64,000 bases of DNA from Liminaster sp964567855 (GCA_964567855.1 CAZMOE010000001.1:124001-188000), one strand, 5' to 3'; shown: positions 52,751 to 62,806, counted from the first letter of the stretch. Notes: generated from the letters alone by a model not told the origin. Made by a program: numbers and translations.

Positions 52751-55700
52751 TTAGAATTCAATTCCAAGACTAAACGTATAAGAACGTGCACGAGGAGTCT
52801 GACCATAATCTATTGCAGGACTGTAACCGTGGGCCGAGATGTCGGGGTCTACTCCGGTGTACTTTGTCAAGATTAAAGGGTTGTTTGCCGAAAGATGGAA
52901 ACTTATTCTGTTAAGTCCGAGAGACTTCAGCTGCTTCTTGCGGAGAACGTATGAGAGCTGCACGTATGACATACGCAAGTAAGAACCATCTTCTACAAAA
53001 CGATCGCTAATCAGAGTGTTGAAATTTGAGTCTGCACCATACATAGCTCGTGGAATGGTTGTTACATCACCTTCTTTACGCCAACGGTAGTTCACAGCCT
53101 GGCTCTGATTGTTGTTCGTACTCATTGCTTCTGCATCGAGGCGGGCAAGATTGATAATGTCAACACCGATACGATAGGTGAACTGGGTACTGAGACGCCA
53201 AGCCCCATAACTGAAGTTGAAACCGAAACCACCCAACAGCTTTGGAAGTGAAGAGCCAAGGTAAACGATGTCAAGAGCATTTATCTGACCATCGTTATTT
53301 ATATCTTCATAAATGGCATCGCCACCCTTGAACTTGTAATTCTTGCCTGTACCATCGTTATTATAATTGAACATCATCTGGATAGGATCACCTTTGTCGT
53401 CACGAATGATCTTACCATTAGCAGTGAGAGCAATAGGTGCGGTATTACCTGCATCAATGAACGCCTGCTGCTGGGCCGGCTCCATGGCCTTGATTGTTTC
53501 ATACTGGTACATGTAAACACCTTTTGATCGGAATCCATAAATGGCATTGAGAGGGTTGTCCAACTGTACGCGAGTAAGAATTTCACGATTCTCATGTCTA
53601 AACGTAGAATTCATGCTCTCCAGCACCGTCGGGTCCATCTCTAACAGCCTACTTCTGTTGTTAGAGAAGTTAACATTCATGTCCATCGTAAAATCACCGA
53701 CCTTTACGAGTCGGGTTGTGTTGATATGGAATTCCCATCCTGTATTGCGAAGCTTACCCGTATTGTAGTATGCCAAAGAAGAGTAACCGGAGTTTGAAGG
53801 GATCTTGAAATTTCCCATAAGCATATTGGAACGTGTTGAACTGAAGACCTCAAACACGACCTTCATACGATCGTCCAAAAAGGCAAGATCAAAACCGAGG
53901 TTGTAGCTGCTATTCGTTTCCCATTGAAGGTTTGACAAACGAAGATTATATGGAACTATAGAGGTCATGTCAAGGTATGTCGGACCCGTAACATATTTAG
54001 AGGTATAGAGGTAGTTCTGATTTGGCGCATTACCTACCAAGCCCCATGATGGACGTATAGAGAGCATGGAGAGCCATGAACGTACGTTCTCCATAAACGG
54101 TTCGTCGATGATGTTCCAACGGAGAGACACAGAGGGGAAATAACCCCAGCGCTTGTCCGGACCGAATTTCGTTGTACCGTCGGCGCGTAAAGAAACGTCA
54201 GCGCTATAACGGCCTTCCTTGTATGCATAGTGGGCAAGGAAAGTAAAGAATAACGAACGCCATTCGGAGAAACTTGAACCAAGTCCAGTCACAAGACCTC
54301 CGGCATTGGGACTCTCGATACCTCCCGATGGAAGACCACTACCATTAGTTGACTGCCAACTTGAAGTTCCCGATGTCAATTCAAAACGCCCAAGGAACAT
54401 TGCCGAATGATCACTATTCTTAAACGCGGGAGTAAAGGTTAGAGAATGCTTTGTTGTGAAACTTACGCTCTTTGAACTATACACATAAGAAGTGTTATGA
54501 CCGCTCGACCATTCAGTCGTCACAAGTTCCGAAGGATAGAACTTGTCAGTATAATTGTTGAACACATTAGTATAAACACGACCATTCCATGTCAAACGGT
54601 GGTGCCCATTATCCATACCAAGAAGTTCATAGTTGATGATAAGTTCCGGGTTAATATCAAACCTCGATGATACATTTTTCGCAAGATAAGCACTTGCTAC
54701 CGGATTGACATATGTGCGCTGGTCTTTCTCAAACACGCTGCTACCAATATGCGGGCCGCTCTGGATCATATTGTAGTACTTGCCAGGAATGTCATTGCCA
54801 TAAATATCCTCTTCATAGATACTCATGTTAGGCATTTTCTTCTGTGCAATCTCAAGAAGATTGTCAGAATTCTGATAATTCTTGGTACGGATAAGCGAGA
54901 AGTTGGTAGACACACGGATGCGTTGGCTGACATTATAGTCAAGATTCACACGCGTAGAGAAACGTTCCAATTTCTGAGCGATCACGGAACCGGTTTCATG
55001 GTCGTAACCGGCAGAGATACTGAACTGCGCTTTCTCACCACCACCACGCAGTGAAAGATAATGGTTCTGACGAAGACCCCATTGGGTCACAGCATCGCGC
55101 CAGTCTGTGTTGTCATTATATTGGTTGGCTTCCGAGAAACTTGACAGAGGCAGGTAGCTGATTTCCGGAATATTACTTGCCGCATCATTCTGGGCCGGGT
55201 TAAAATATGCTTCCTTAAGGAGCATTGTATAGTCGTCGCCGCTAAGTAAGTTCATGCCCTTGGGCTGATATGTACCGGTCATTTTCATGGTATATGTAAC
55301 AGTGGGTTTACCCTTTGTACCACGCTTTGTAACAAGTTCGATAACACCATTACCACCCTGTGAACCGTAAACTGCTGTAGCCGAAGCATCCTTAAGCACG
55401 CGTATATCCGCAATATCGTCTACGTTGATGTTAAGGAGTTCCGCAAACTTCTCATCGCTTGCCGAGGCAGGATCGAAAGAAGAAAGGTCAACCTCTCGCA
55501 CGTTGCCGTCAACAACGATAAGCGGATTGGCATCGGTCAAAGTTGACAGAGAACCAGAACCACGAAGACGCATCGTGGAACCAGCACCAAGGTTACCGCT
55601 GTTACCTACAATGTCAAGACCTGCGATACGACCTTGAAGGGCCTCATCAATCGTATTGACCCCAAGACCGTCAAACTCTTTTGCCGAAATTCCCTGATAT

Positions 55701-56119
55701 ACGTAAGTAACCTCGCGTACTGGAATAGGCAGAGAGTTAGTATTGTTACCATTGACTTTTCTTGAGGTTTTCACCACAACTTCCTGCAACTGTGTTTCAG
55801 ACACCATCTTGATGTCGTACGTAGTGCGATCAAAATCGAAAATCTGCGTCTTACAACCCACAAACGAAATACGGAGTTTGTCCTTTGGATTCTTCACTTT
55901 CATGGAGAAGTTACCTTGAAAGTCGGTTATGACAGCCTCTATAATACGTCCGTTTCCGTCCACTTCACAGATAGCAGCACCAATCAGCGGACCAAATTCA
56001 TCATTAACGGTACCGTGAACAGATGTAACCTGTGCTACTGCCGAAGAGCAGAGCAACAGCATACATGCCATTAACAGCATTCTGTATCGACGGTTTATTG
56101 CATTTATGATTTGTTTCAT
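52751..56119 (-). CDS. SusC/RagA-family TonB-dependent transporter (first pair)
   Basis: The 1122-residue protein has a signal peptide (MLLMACMLLLCSSAVAQ), a regulatory-like domain (VHGTVNDEFGPLIGAAICEV, about 33-115), then the motif QLQEVVVKTSRK in the TonB-box position. The plug shows IDEALQGRIAGLDIVGNSGNLGAGSTMRLRGSGSL, PLIVVDGNVREVDL and IADIRVLKDASATAVYGSQGGNGVI. The barrel ends RARSYTFSLGIEF. Near the C-terminus DINNDGQINALDIVYLGS is an extracellular loop often seen in this family. It is 15 bases after the 906-residue fasciclin gene. Confidence 0.95.
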   Translation of the reverse strand: MKQIINAINRRYRMLLMACMLLLCSSAVAQVTSVHGTVNDEFGPLIGAAICEVDGNGRIIEAVITDFQGNFSMKVKNPKDKLRISFVGCKTQIFDFDRTTYDIKMVSETQLQEVVVKTSRKVNGNNTNSLPIPVREVTYVYQGISAKEFDGLGVNTIDEALQGRIAGLDIVGNSGNLGAGSTMRLRGSGSLSTLTDANPLIVVDGNVREVDLSSFDPASASDEKFAELLNINVDDIADIRVLKDASATAVYGSQGGNGVIELVTKRGTKGKPTVTYTMKMTGTYQPKGMNLLSGDDYTMLLKEAYFNPAQNDAASNIPEISYLPLSSFSEANQYNDNTDWRDAVTQWGLRQNHYLSLRGGGEKAQFSISAGYDHETGSVIAQKLERFSTRVNLDYNVSQRIRVSTNFSLIRTKNYQNSDNLLEIAQKKMPNMSIYEEDIYGNDIPGKYYNMIQSGPHIGSSVFEKDQRTYVNPVASAYLAKNVSSRFDINPELIINYELLGMDNGHHRLTWNGRVYTNVFNNYTDKFYPSELVTTEWSSGHNTSYVYSSKSVSFTTKHSLTFTPAFKNSDHSAMFLGRFELTSGTSSWQSTNGSGLPSGGIESPNAGGLVTGLGSSFSEWRSLFFTFLAHYAYKEGRYSADVSLRADGTTKFGPDKRWGYFPSVSLRWNIIDEPFMENVRSWLSMLSIRPSWGLVGNAPNQNYLYTSKYVTGPTYLDMTSIVPYNLRLSNLQWETNSSYNLGFDLAFLDDRMKVVFEVFSSTRSNMLMGNFKIPSNSGYSSLAYYNTGKLRNTGWEFHINTTRLVKVGDFTMDMNVNFSNNRSRLLEMDPTVLESMNSTFRHENREILTRVQLDNPLNAIYGFRSKGVYMYQYETIKAMEPAQQQAFIDAGNTAPIALTANGKIIRDDKGDPIQMMFNYNNDGTGKNYKFKGGDAIYEDINNDGQINALDIVYLGSSLPKLLGGFGFNFSYGAWRLSTQFTYRIGVDIINLARLDAEAMSTNNNQSQAVNYRWRKEGDVTTIPRAMYGADSNFNTLISDRFVEDGSYLRMSYVQLSYVLRKKQLKSLGLNRISFHLSANNPLILTKYTGVDPDISAHGYSPAIDYGQTPRARSYTFSLGIEF

Positions 56120-56134
56120 AACTTGATGTTGTCA

Positions 56135-58855
56135 TTAATTATTTATTTTTACGTCATCTTCCCATTTTGTAAGCTGGCTGTTATCATATATAAGAACGCC
56201 GTCAATCTTGTGTACAACTGCGTGAGAAGAAGACGTCAGCTCTGCGGTTGCTGTGCCTCTTTTTTTAATCCAATATTCACGAGCAAGTTTGTTATAGAAA
56301 TTGCCGCTCTTGACAACATGACATTCTTCGCCGACATTCCCTTTAACAGTCAGGTCTGTCGCATTGGCTGTAACATCGAGTGTGTAGAATCGATTGTTAT
56401 TAAGGTTCAGTTTGCCCGTCTCGTAACTCTGCGATACGTGTTCGCTATTGATAAGTACCGAGTTATCCTGAATATGATAGCGTAAGAAATTATTTATGCG
56501 GTTTTTGATCGCCTCACGTTTCTTCTTGGCGTCTTCATCTCCAGATTCTTCTGCTTCAGCAAGATCATCATACTCTGTCCATGTCGGAAGATAGCCTTTG
56601 TCGATAAGCTCCTTTATCTTGGAATCTTGAGGCACATAAACTGTATAGTTGTAACTATCGAATATCTTTATATTCTTATTGTCACTACCGGCCGGCTCAT
56701 AACTACCTTCTTTAGTTGCAAGCAGATCGGAAGATGAAAGCAAATAGTAGAAAAGTGTGTCTGTAGTATCTTCCTTAAGAAGCTGATATACCGACTTTGT
56801 CGTAGACATTGGAACAGCAACGATCTTGCCTTCCATTGCTTCTGCCGAACTTGCGCCATATGTGACCCCATTTCCCTTTTTCACGATACAAGAATCCGGG
56901 AACACGAGAGACTCACCCATTTCTATCTGATAACCTCCATCAATATACTGCTTGCCATCCTTTTTATAGGCTCTCAGTACACCGCCGGTTTTGGTCTTAT
57001 AATATTCCTGACCGTCAACAATATCACCGATTATAATATTATTGTCGATAAGGTCATACAGACGGTTCTGGACGACATCCTCCGGAAGGACTGTGGAGAT
57101 CGTCGATGTTTGTACTCCAGAAGGAAGTACTTCGTACGACATACCCTGAACTTTTTCTTCCGCATAATAGAATTCTATGATTCTTTGCGTCGGCAATCCA
57201 TAGCTACAAGGGTCAATAATTCTGAACACCCTGCTTTTATTCTGAATCATCGAATGTAAAGATACAGTCGTGTTGTAAGGAATGATAAGCGAGAAACGCG
57301 ACTCCATAGAAGAGAGGTATGGACTGAAGTCATTAGCTGACGAATATGTACTATAATATCCTGTAAGAGCATGATTGATAACGCTGTAAGTACCGTTAGT
57401 CTGAAGTTCGGCAGGATAGATTACAGTGTCGTATGAGTCTGGTGAATATACCTGGTTAACAATATATATGACACCGTTACAACACATGATACATTTTTGG
57501 ATATCCTCCTCTTTGATACCCAATTCACGCTGAGAGGTGTAGTCAAGCACAGATGAGAACTTTGAAGGAACAGAACTTACGAAAGACTCAAGCATGTTAA
57601 CATTGATAAGTTTCGCAAGCACCTCATAGTCGATATTCTCCCAAGTGCCATAACGCTCTTTAAGGTCCTTACCGCCTCCGTTTTCAAACCACGCATTGAC
57701 AGCGGAATCTGTAGGAACAATCATCACAGCGGCATCGTGAGCCATCGTCTGTGTAGATGTCGGTACCTGATATTGGTTCCACCCCGGGTCAAAACGAAGG
57801 GTTCCAAGCGCGTTGAGATCGTTCTCAAGTGAAGCTCCCTTCAGGAATGGAGATCTTACACCTGCCTTATTATATCCTGTGAAATATCGAAGTTGATATA
57901 GCGGTTCTTGTGTGTTGTATGTATTCTGAAAATTCCTCAAGGTGGTACCATTGATTTCTTCAGGACAAGAATAACGGTCTATAGCCAGTGCCCACATCTT
58001 CGTGTTAGGCTCGTTATGAATGGCTTGCGCCATATTGACAACACCGTCAATGACACCGTCAATGACATAGATATAGCCATTCTTACAGGTCTGTTCACTA
58101 CTGATTACTTTCTTACCGCTAATCCAAGCATCTGTCGTAGTGTTTGATTCTCCATTAGATATGCGAAAAAGGTCTTCGGCTGTTATATTATTCTTCTCCA
58201 TGAAGTCGGGCAGGAAGTGAATCATAGGAGCAGATGTCGCATCCTTACAAACATAGAGAGTCTTTCCATTTTCTCTAAATTCAGCCCAGACATCCTTCGT
58301 CGGGTCGCCCATAGGATTCACAGGCATATTTTCCACCGGGATCGTCGCAATAGAGTCATAAATGGTGTTGGCGGTTTCACGTCGCATACAATCACCTTCC
58401 TCCGGCGGATTACCACTGACATTAGACATGAGATTAATCAGGTATGCGTTATTTATCATCGAATTGTGAAAGAGCTGCCTCTTCTCTGTCAATGACAATG
58501 TCTCATAAGACAGTCCCTTCTCCGCAAACCATTTCTCATACACATCGTCTGGGGTAACGAAAAGTGTTTTCGAACCAGTACGCCCTAAAATCTCCTCGTA
58601 ACCGAGGTCTTTAATCAAATTCAGCGTGGTGTTGAAGGTACGTAGCTTCCCATCATTGGTCACAATACCGTCTTGCAGACGCTCATAAATGGAGTTTCCC
58701 AACCATTCGGGCTGCCCAGTAAGGATGTCCTTCTCACAAGACTGTAAAAAGCCTGCGCCCAAGCACATTCCCACAACCGCAAGCATTCCAAGAAAGCTTC
58801 TTCTTGATCTCTTCTTAAAGCATGCATGTTCCTCCATAGAGATTCTCTTGTTCAT
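56135..58855 (-). CDS. Large fasciclin (FAS1) repeat surface lipoprotein, 906 residues
   Basis: First gene of the operon. The N-terminus is long and charged (KKRSRRSFLGMLAVVG), and the lipobox FLQSC (Cys40) is followed by EKDILTG, a surface-export type signal. About four FAS1-like domains can be traced: TLFVTPDDVYEKW (about 105), VMIVPTDSAVNAW (about 375), SLIIPYNTTVSLHSM (about 530) and YTVYVPQDSKIKEL (about 760). Domain ends are of the type NGYIYVIDGVIDG, NGVIYIVNQVYS and AVVHKIDGVLIYDNS. The second FAS1 gene pair in the operon carries only two such domains. An ATG at 58837 is an alternative start. No consensus promoter is visible in the 177-base gap upstream. Confidence 0.82.
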   Translation of the reverse strand: MNKRISMEEHACFKKRSRRSFLGMLAVVGMCLGAGFLQSCEKDILTGQPEWLGNSIYERLQDGIVTNDGKLRTFNTTLNLIKDLGYEEILGRTGSKTLFVTPDDVYEKWFAEKGLSYETLSLTEKRQLFHNSMINNAYLINLMSNVSGNPPEEGDCMRRETANTIYDSIATIPVENMPVNPMGDPTKDVWAEFRENGKTLYVCKDATSAPMIHFLPDFMEKNNITAEDLFRISNGESNTTTDAWISGKKVISSEQTCKNGYIYVIDGVIDGVVNMAQAIHNEPNTKMWALAIDRYSCPEEINGTTLRNFQNTYNTQEPLYQLRYFTGYNKAGVRSPFLKGASLENDLNALGTLRFDPGWNQYQVPTSTQTMAHDAAVMIVPTDSAVNAWFENGGGKDLKERYGTWENIDYEVLAKLINVNMLESFVSSVPSKFSSVLDYTSQRELGIKEEDIQKCIMCCNGVIYIVNQVYSPDSYDTVIYPAELQTNGTYSVINHALTGYYSTYSSANDFSPYLSSMESRFSLIIPYNTTVSLHSMIQNKSRVFRIIDPCSYGLPTQRIIEFYYAEEKVQGMSYEVLPSGVQTSTISTVLPEDVVQNRLYDLIDNNIIIGDIVDGQEYYKTKTGGVLRAYKKDGKQYIDGGYQIEMGESLVFPDSCIVKKGNGVTYGASSAEAMEGKIVAVPMSTTKSVYQLLKEDTTDTLFYYLLSSSDLLATKEGSYEPAGSDNKNIKIFDSYNYTVYVPQDSKIKELIDKGYLPTWTEYDDLAEAEESGDEDAKKKREAIKNRINNFLRYHIQDNSVLINSEHVSQSYETGKLNLNNNRFYTLDVTANATDLTVKGNVGEECHVVKSGNFYNKLAREYWIKKRGTATAELTSSSHAVVHKIDGVLIYDNSQLTKWEDDVKINN

Positions 58856-58981
58856 GTTCGGTCGTTATTATTCGATTAGTATATGCTGTATTAGATTTTT
58901 CTTAATAAGTGGAGCATTACATTTTAACGCTCAAAAGATGTTGGCAATAAGCCTTTGGGATTGTTCCCTTTTTAGTAAAAG

Positions 58982-59019
58982 AAAGGGACTGGCGAAGGAT
59001 TTCCCTTCCCCAGTCCTTT
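58982..59019 (-). terminator. Hairpin terminator after the 1107-residue protein gene
   Basis: An imperfect GC-rich stem of about 16 bp (58982-58998 with 59004-59019, one bulge) lies 14 bases past the stop at 59033. On the - strand it is followed by CTTTTACTAAAAAG, and it separates this gene from the fasciclin operon. Confidence 0.65.
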
Positions 59020-59032
59020 GTCATGAATTTGG

Positions 59033-62000
59033 TTATTTAACCATTACCTTGCGTGTCTTGCCGTTACTCATACGAATGATGTTGAGACCCTTTTGGAGTG
59101 TAGAAATCCTAACACCAGAAGCATTGTAGATAGCAGCAGGAACTACAGCAGTTTCTGTATTCGTAATGTTTTCAATAGACGTTCCGTTATTCATGTTGTC
59201 CGCTGTATCATCTTTTGTACTGTTAACACCATAGCACAAGAGTTCGAAATCGTCTCCAGAGAACCAGCGAGCCTCCATGGGAGTATCGGTAGTCTTGAAA
59301 CCGATAGTAACAACATCGCCTTCCTCAATAGTAAAGAATACAGAGTATTCGTCATAAGCAGTAGCGTCCTCTTCCTTAGGCTCAACAGCGACAGAAGGAA
59401 CTACAGGCTTACCTGCAATCTCGGCGAAGAGATATGCACGTCCTTTCTCTCCGTTTGAAGACTGGCCATTGAAAGAGTTAGCAGCCTTAGCTTTCAACTC
59501 ATACTTAGCAGCCGGAAGTCCTGAAATTTCCTGAGTGATAGAGAACTTGAGATCTGCAGCCGTACTGATCCAGAACTCGAAAGCATCGGTAAACTTAGGA
59601 CCATTACCACCGCTCTTTGTCCAAGACCATGCACCATACTTACTGCCGCTTACAGAAATACCGTCAAAGCTTGCATCCTTAATGAGAGATGTCATTTCTA
59701 CCGGATTCTCGTCAGAACCAAGGAACTCAGGGATAGCAAGAAGCTGAATCATTTCCTCGATAGCTTCAACAGCCTCTGTAGCTTCTGCATCTGTGTATTC
59801 GCCGTTCCAACCTCTGTATGCTGTCTCCAAAAGAACGCCGGCATCAGTCTTGGTCTTTTCAGATACGCCGATAGACTCTGCATTGCTGATAGCTGTCTCA
59901 AGGTCTGCAATTGCGGTTTCAAGTCTTTTGAAAAGGTTGACAGAGGCTTCTACAACTTCGCCATTGAGGCTGAAGCAAAGGGCAAGTGCTTCAAACTTCT
60001 CGTCAACAGTACTTGCGCTTTCTGCCTGTCGAATAGTATTTTCAACCAATTCCCGAACATCTTTACCAACCTTCTTGTCAGTAAGATCAAGAGCAGCCTT
60101 TGCATCCGGGAGAAGCTTGTTGATAATAGCCTCATCCTTGGCACGGAATGTCAACTTGAAGTTATCGAAGATAGCCCAGTCGCTGCCACCCAGATGACCC
60201 TTCACACCGATGCGAAGCTTGTCGCCATCCTTTGCAACGAGTCCGTATGCAGAAACCTGATAAGCGCCGTCAGCGAATGCTTTTGCAGCAGTAGCCATAT
60301 CGTTAGGATAAGCATACTTGTTATACGGGTCTACAGAGAATCCGCTCTCATAGAAGTCGCAAGTGAATGTCTTTGTTTCAGGATCATATACACCTTCACG
60401 AGTATAATCATATACACAATTCAAAGGAGTCTTGTTAGAGTTCATGTAAACGTATGCGAGAGGATTCGGACATCCAGGCTTATATGTGTGAGCATCCTCA
60501 GTGTCCTCAAATACATTATACCAAGCGGTCTTATCGGCATTGTCATCACGATACTCGCGATAGAAGCCCTGCATAGAGATTTCGTAGAGACCTACCGGCA
60601 CAGCAGCCTCAACGACCTGATATACATCGAAGTCAGCATTCAATCCATATTTCTCACCACAATTATTGTTGATAACAGGGTCGCCGCTCCAACCATCCTT
60701 TGAGTTCATTTCCGGATTGCTGAGGTATCGGGTAAAGTCTGCACCGCTCTTAAGACACTGCATAGCAGCGTTAATCATATCGTCAAGTATTTGAAGTTGC
60801 TCCTCCAGTTCTTCTGTAGTAAGCTCCTTGTCGTTGATCTTATCCTCAGCCTCCATCAGATAGTCGCTAAGCTCAGCTACAGCTGTTGCTCCCTGATCAA
60901 GACTTTCGTCCTGAAGAGTCTCCTTGGCGATTTCCAGTTTTGCAATAAACTTAGCCCACGCAGCCTTATTCTCTTCAACCGCAACAGAAGCCTCCTTAAG
61001 TGCTGCAATTGCAGCTACAGCATCATCCACAGTAGTGACACCAGCCAAAGCAGCCTCAATAGCAGCATTATAACCAGCAAGAACGCTCTCCGTTATCTGT
61101 TCATCTTCATCATACTGAGGCACATTTGCCTTAACATACTCTTTATAAGCTTCAACGCTGTTACCATGGAAGAGAAGTTTGAAATCGTCAGCCTTGAACC
61201 ACTGCCAGGACTCCATACCGATAGTCATAGTACCACCGACGTGAGCAGAGACGAGCGTGCCATAAACGCCGACCTTCTTACCTTCCGGCGATGCCTTAAC
61301 ATCAATAGTATCATTATCAGCGAAAAGTCGGGAAGAATTTGCACCGTCCGAAGCATAAAGCGCTGTCAAAGTGTAAACACCTACCGGCATGCCGACAAGT
61401 TCCTGCTTAACATCAAATAACATAGACTCGCCTTTCCAAGTGTTGAACACATAATCGCCATCAGCCTTATCGATGAAATAAGTATCATTGCTGTTTTCCT
61501 TTACGCCAGTGTCGCTACCCTTAGCCGCAGTCCAATTGCCCATAGAACCAGACTCAAAGCTTGGATTGTCAATACTAGAAGTCATGTCAATCGGAGAATC
61601 CCATGTAGCATCAGCGCCGGCCGCATTACGAACGATTTCCTTTACTGCTGCTGTAGCTGCCAGAAGTTCCTCTGCTGTAGACTCCGGATTATTGTAAACG
61701 GCTTCCTGAGCAGAAAGGTCGAGATTAGGATACTGTGCTTTTGCCTCATCGATAGCAGCCTTGAGTTCAACGGCGGCTTCGTATGTCTCTACAGCAACGA
61801 TGTATTTATTGTATTCTTCTTCAGAAACAGCATACCATTCTGTAGAGAGTGTCTCATCCGGATAAGCAGAGGTAAAATAGCAACGTGTGTCTTTTGTATC
61901 TGCAGCACGTACACCGAGCAAACCTTCAACGCCATCATTTCCGATAGCGAAGTTATTGCCGTCGCCGGGAGTAATTGTCCATGTACCATTGTTTTTGCCA

Positions 62001-62356
62001 TTGTTGTTGTCAACCCAAACACCAGATGCATCGTCACAGAACATACGACGCCATCCCCATTCGCAAGGCTGACCATCATTGTTGCGCTCTACCTTATCGA
62101 TAAAAGCATAGTAAGGAACGGTCTCGTCCAGCATTTCGACTTTCCATCTGTAGCCATAAGTTGGCAACACCGAGGCACGGGTCATCCAATCATTATCTCC
62201 CAAGAGGAAGCCTTCAGCGCCAACATTGTAAAGGTATTGCTCTGTTGCTCCATCTGTCGCAAGCGGTTGGCTTACAGGAGCCGCAGGTTTTTCCCATGCC
62301 ATAGCAGCAGTGAACACCGATACGAAGGCACCGACTAAAAAATAAAATTTTTTCAT
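59033..62356 (-). CDS. Large secreted modular protein with repeated sugar-binding-like modules and C-terminal sorting-like motif
   Basis: A 1107-residue protein with a signal peptide (FLVGAFVSVFTAAMA). After it comes a beta-trefoil-like module (about 38-185; EQYLYNVGAEGFLLGD). Then three repeats alternate: a FIVAR-like helical spacer (AAVELKAAIDEAKAQ; AIAALKEASVAVEEN; AIADLETAISNAESIG) and a beta-sandwich module. The modules are about 255-410, 540-750 and 895-1060, with similar starts (DMTSSIDNPSFES, DFTRYLSNPEMNS, EMTSLIKDASFDG) and ends (DDFKLLFHG, DNFKLTFRA, DDFELLCYG). The C-terminus (IYNASGVRISTLQKGLNIIRMSNGK) resembles the short C-terminal motifs of many Bacteroidales secreted proteins. 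There is no catalytic motif. Binding to polysaccharide is an inference. Confidence 0.75.
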   Translation of the reverse strand: MKKFYFLVGAFVSVFTAAMAWEKPAAPVSQPLATDGATEQYLYNVGAEGFLLGDNDWMTRASVLPTYGYRWKVEMLDETVPYYAFIDKVERNNDGQPCEWGWRRMFCDDASGVWVDNNNGKNNGTWTITPGDGNNFAIGNDGVEGLLGVRAADTKDTRCYFTSAYPDETLSTEWYAVSEEEYNKYIVAVETYEAAVELKAAIDEAKAQYPNLDLSAQEAVYNNPESTAEELLAATAAVKEIVRNAAGADATWDSPIDMTSSIDNPSFESGSMGNWTAAKGSDTGVKENSNDTYFIDKADGDYVFNTWKGESMLFDVKQELVGMPVGVYTLTALYASDGANSSRLFADNDTIDVKASPEGKKVGVYGTLVSAHVGGTMTIGMESWQWFKADDFKLLFHGNSVEAYKEYVKANVPQYDEDEQITESVLAGYNAAIEAALAGVTTVDDAVAAIAALKEASVAVEENKAAWAKFIAKLEIAKETLQDESLDQGATAVAELSDYLMEAEDKINDKELTTEELEEQLQILDDMINAAMQCLKSGADFTRYLSNPEMNSKDGWSGDPVINNNCGEKYGLNADFDVYQVVEAAVPVGLYEISMQGFYREYRDDNADKTAWYNVFEDTEDAHTYKPGCPNPLAYVYMNSNKTPLNCVYDYTREGVYDPETKTFTCDFYESGFSVDPYNKYAYPNDMATAAKAFADGAYQVSAYGLVAKDGDKLRIGVKGHLGGSDWAIFDNFKLTFRAKDEAIINKLLPDAKAALDLTDKKVGKDVRELVENTIRQAESASTVDEKFEALALCFSLNGEVVEASVNLFKRLETAIADLETAISNAESIGVSEKTKTDAGVLLETAYRGWNGEYTDAEATEAVEAIEEMIQLLAIPEFLGSDENPVEMTSLIKDASFDGISVSGSKYGAWSWTKSGGNGPKFTDAFEFWISTAADLKFSITQEISGLPAAKYELKAKAANSFNGQSSNGEKGRAYLFAEIAGKPVVPSVAVEPKEEDATAYDEYSVFFTIEEGDVVTIGFKTTDTPMEARWFSGDDFELLCYGVNSTKDDTADNMNNGTSIENITNTETAVVPAAIYNASGVRISTLQKGLNIIRMSNGKTRKVMVK

Positions 62357-62413
62357 ACGGTTTTAAATTTAAGTTTTTGAAATATGGTTAGTTAGTTCGC
62401 ATTATTTGCGCTA

Positions 62414-62445
62414 CAAAATTAATTAAAGCGACCAAAACTACCAAA
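62414..62445 (-). promoter_or_regulatory. Promoter of the 1107-residue protein gene
   Basis: On the - strand TTTG (62442-62445), 20 bases, then TAATTTTG (62414-62421). This is a full Bacteroidota match. The start would be near 62407, about 50 bases before the ATG at 62356. Confidence 0.75.
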
Positions 62446-62448
62446 ACT
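62431..62448. repeat. Two tandem copies of ACCAAAACT over the -33 box
   Basis: ACCAAAACT occurs twice without gap (62431-62439 and 62440-62448). The second copy contains the -33 element, so a bound regulator could block or aid the polymerase. Confidence 0.6.
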
Positions 62449-62633
62449 TTCTTTGAAAAAAGTTAATCTTTCGCAAATTATGGTGAAATTTATGGTAAAA
62501 AAACAATTATTTTCGAAAGTATTGCCCCCAAAATACCTTCTTTGCATCAAGAGAAGATAGAATTATACATAATCCGATATCAATACTTAGTGTAAATTAT
62601 AGCGCAATTTGACAAGCCGCTTAGATTGTAGAT

Positions 62634-62673
62634 ATAGACTGCATTTTATTGACAATGTTCATTCGCAGTCTAT
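62634..62673. repeat. Inverted repeat in the intergenic gap
   Basis: ATAGACTGC (62634-62642) and GCAGTCTAT (62665-62673) form a perfect 9-bp inverted repeat with 22 bases between. It has no T tract; an operator or RNA hairpin is possible. Confidence 0.5.
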
Positions 62674-62806
62674 CATTGTAGGGCATTTAAGAATAGAAGA
62701 TTTATAATCTACGTCTATCAAAAAATGATAACCGCAGGCCTTTACCGGATATAAAGTACTTTCAGTAACATTATCAGAGCATTTCTTTAACCCAATAATC
62801 AATTAT

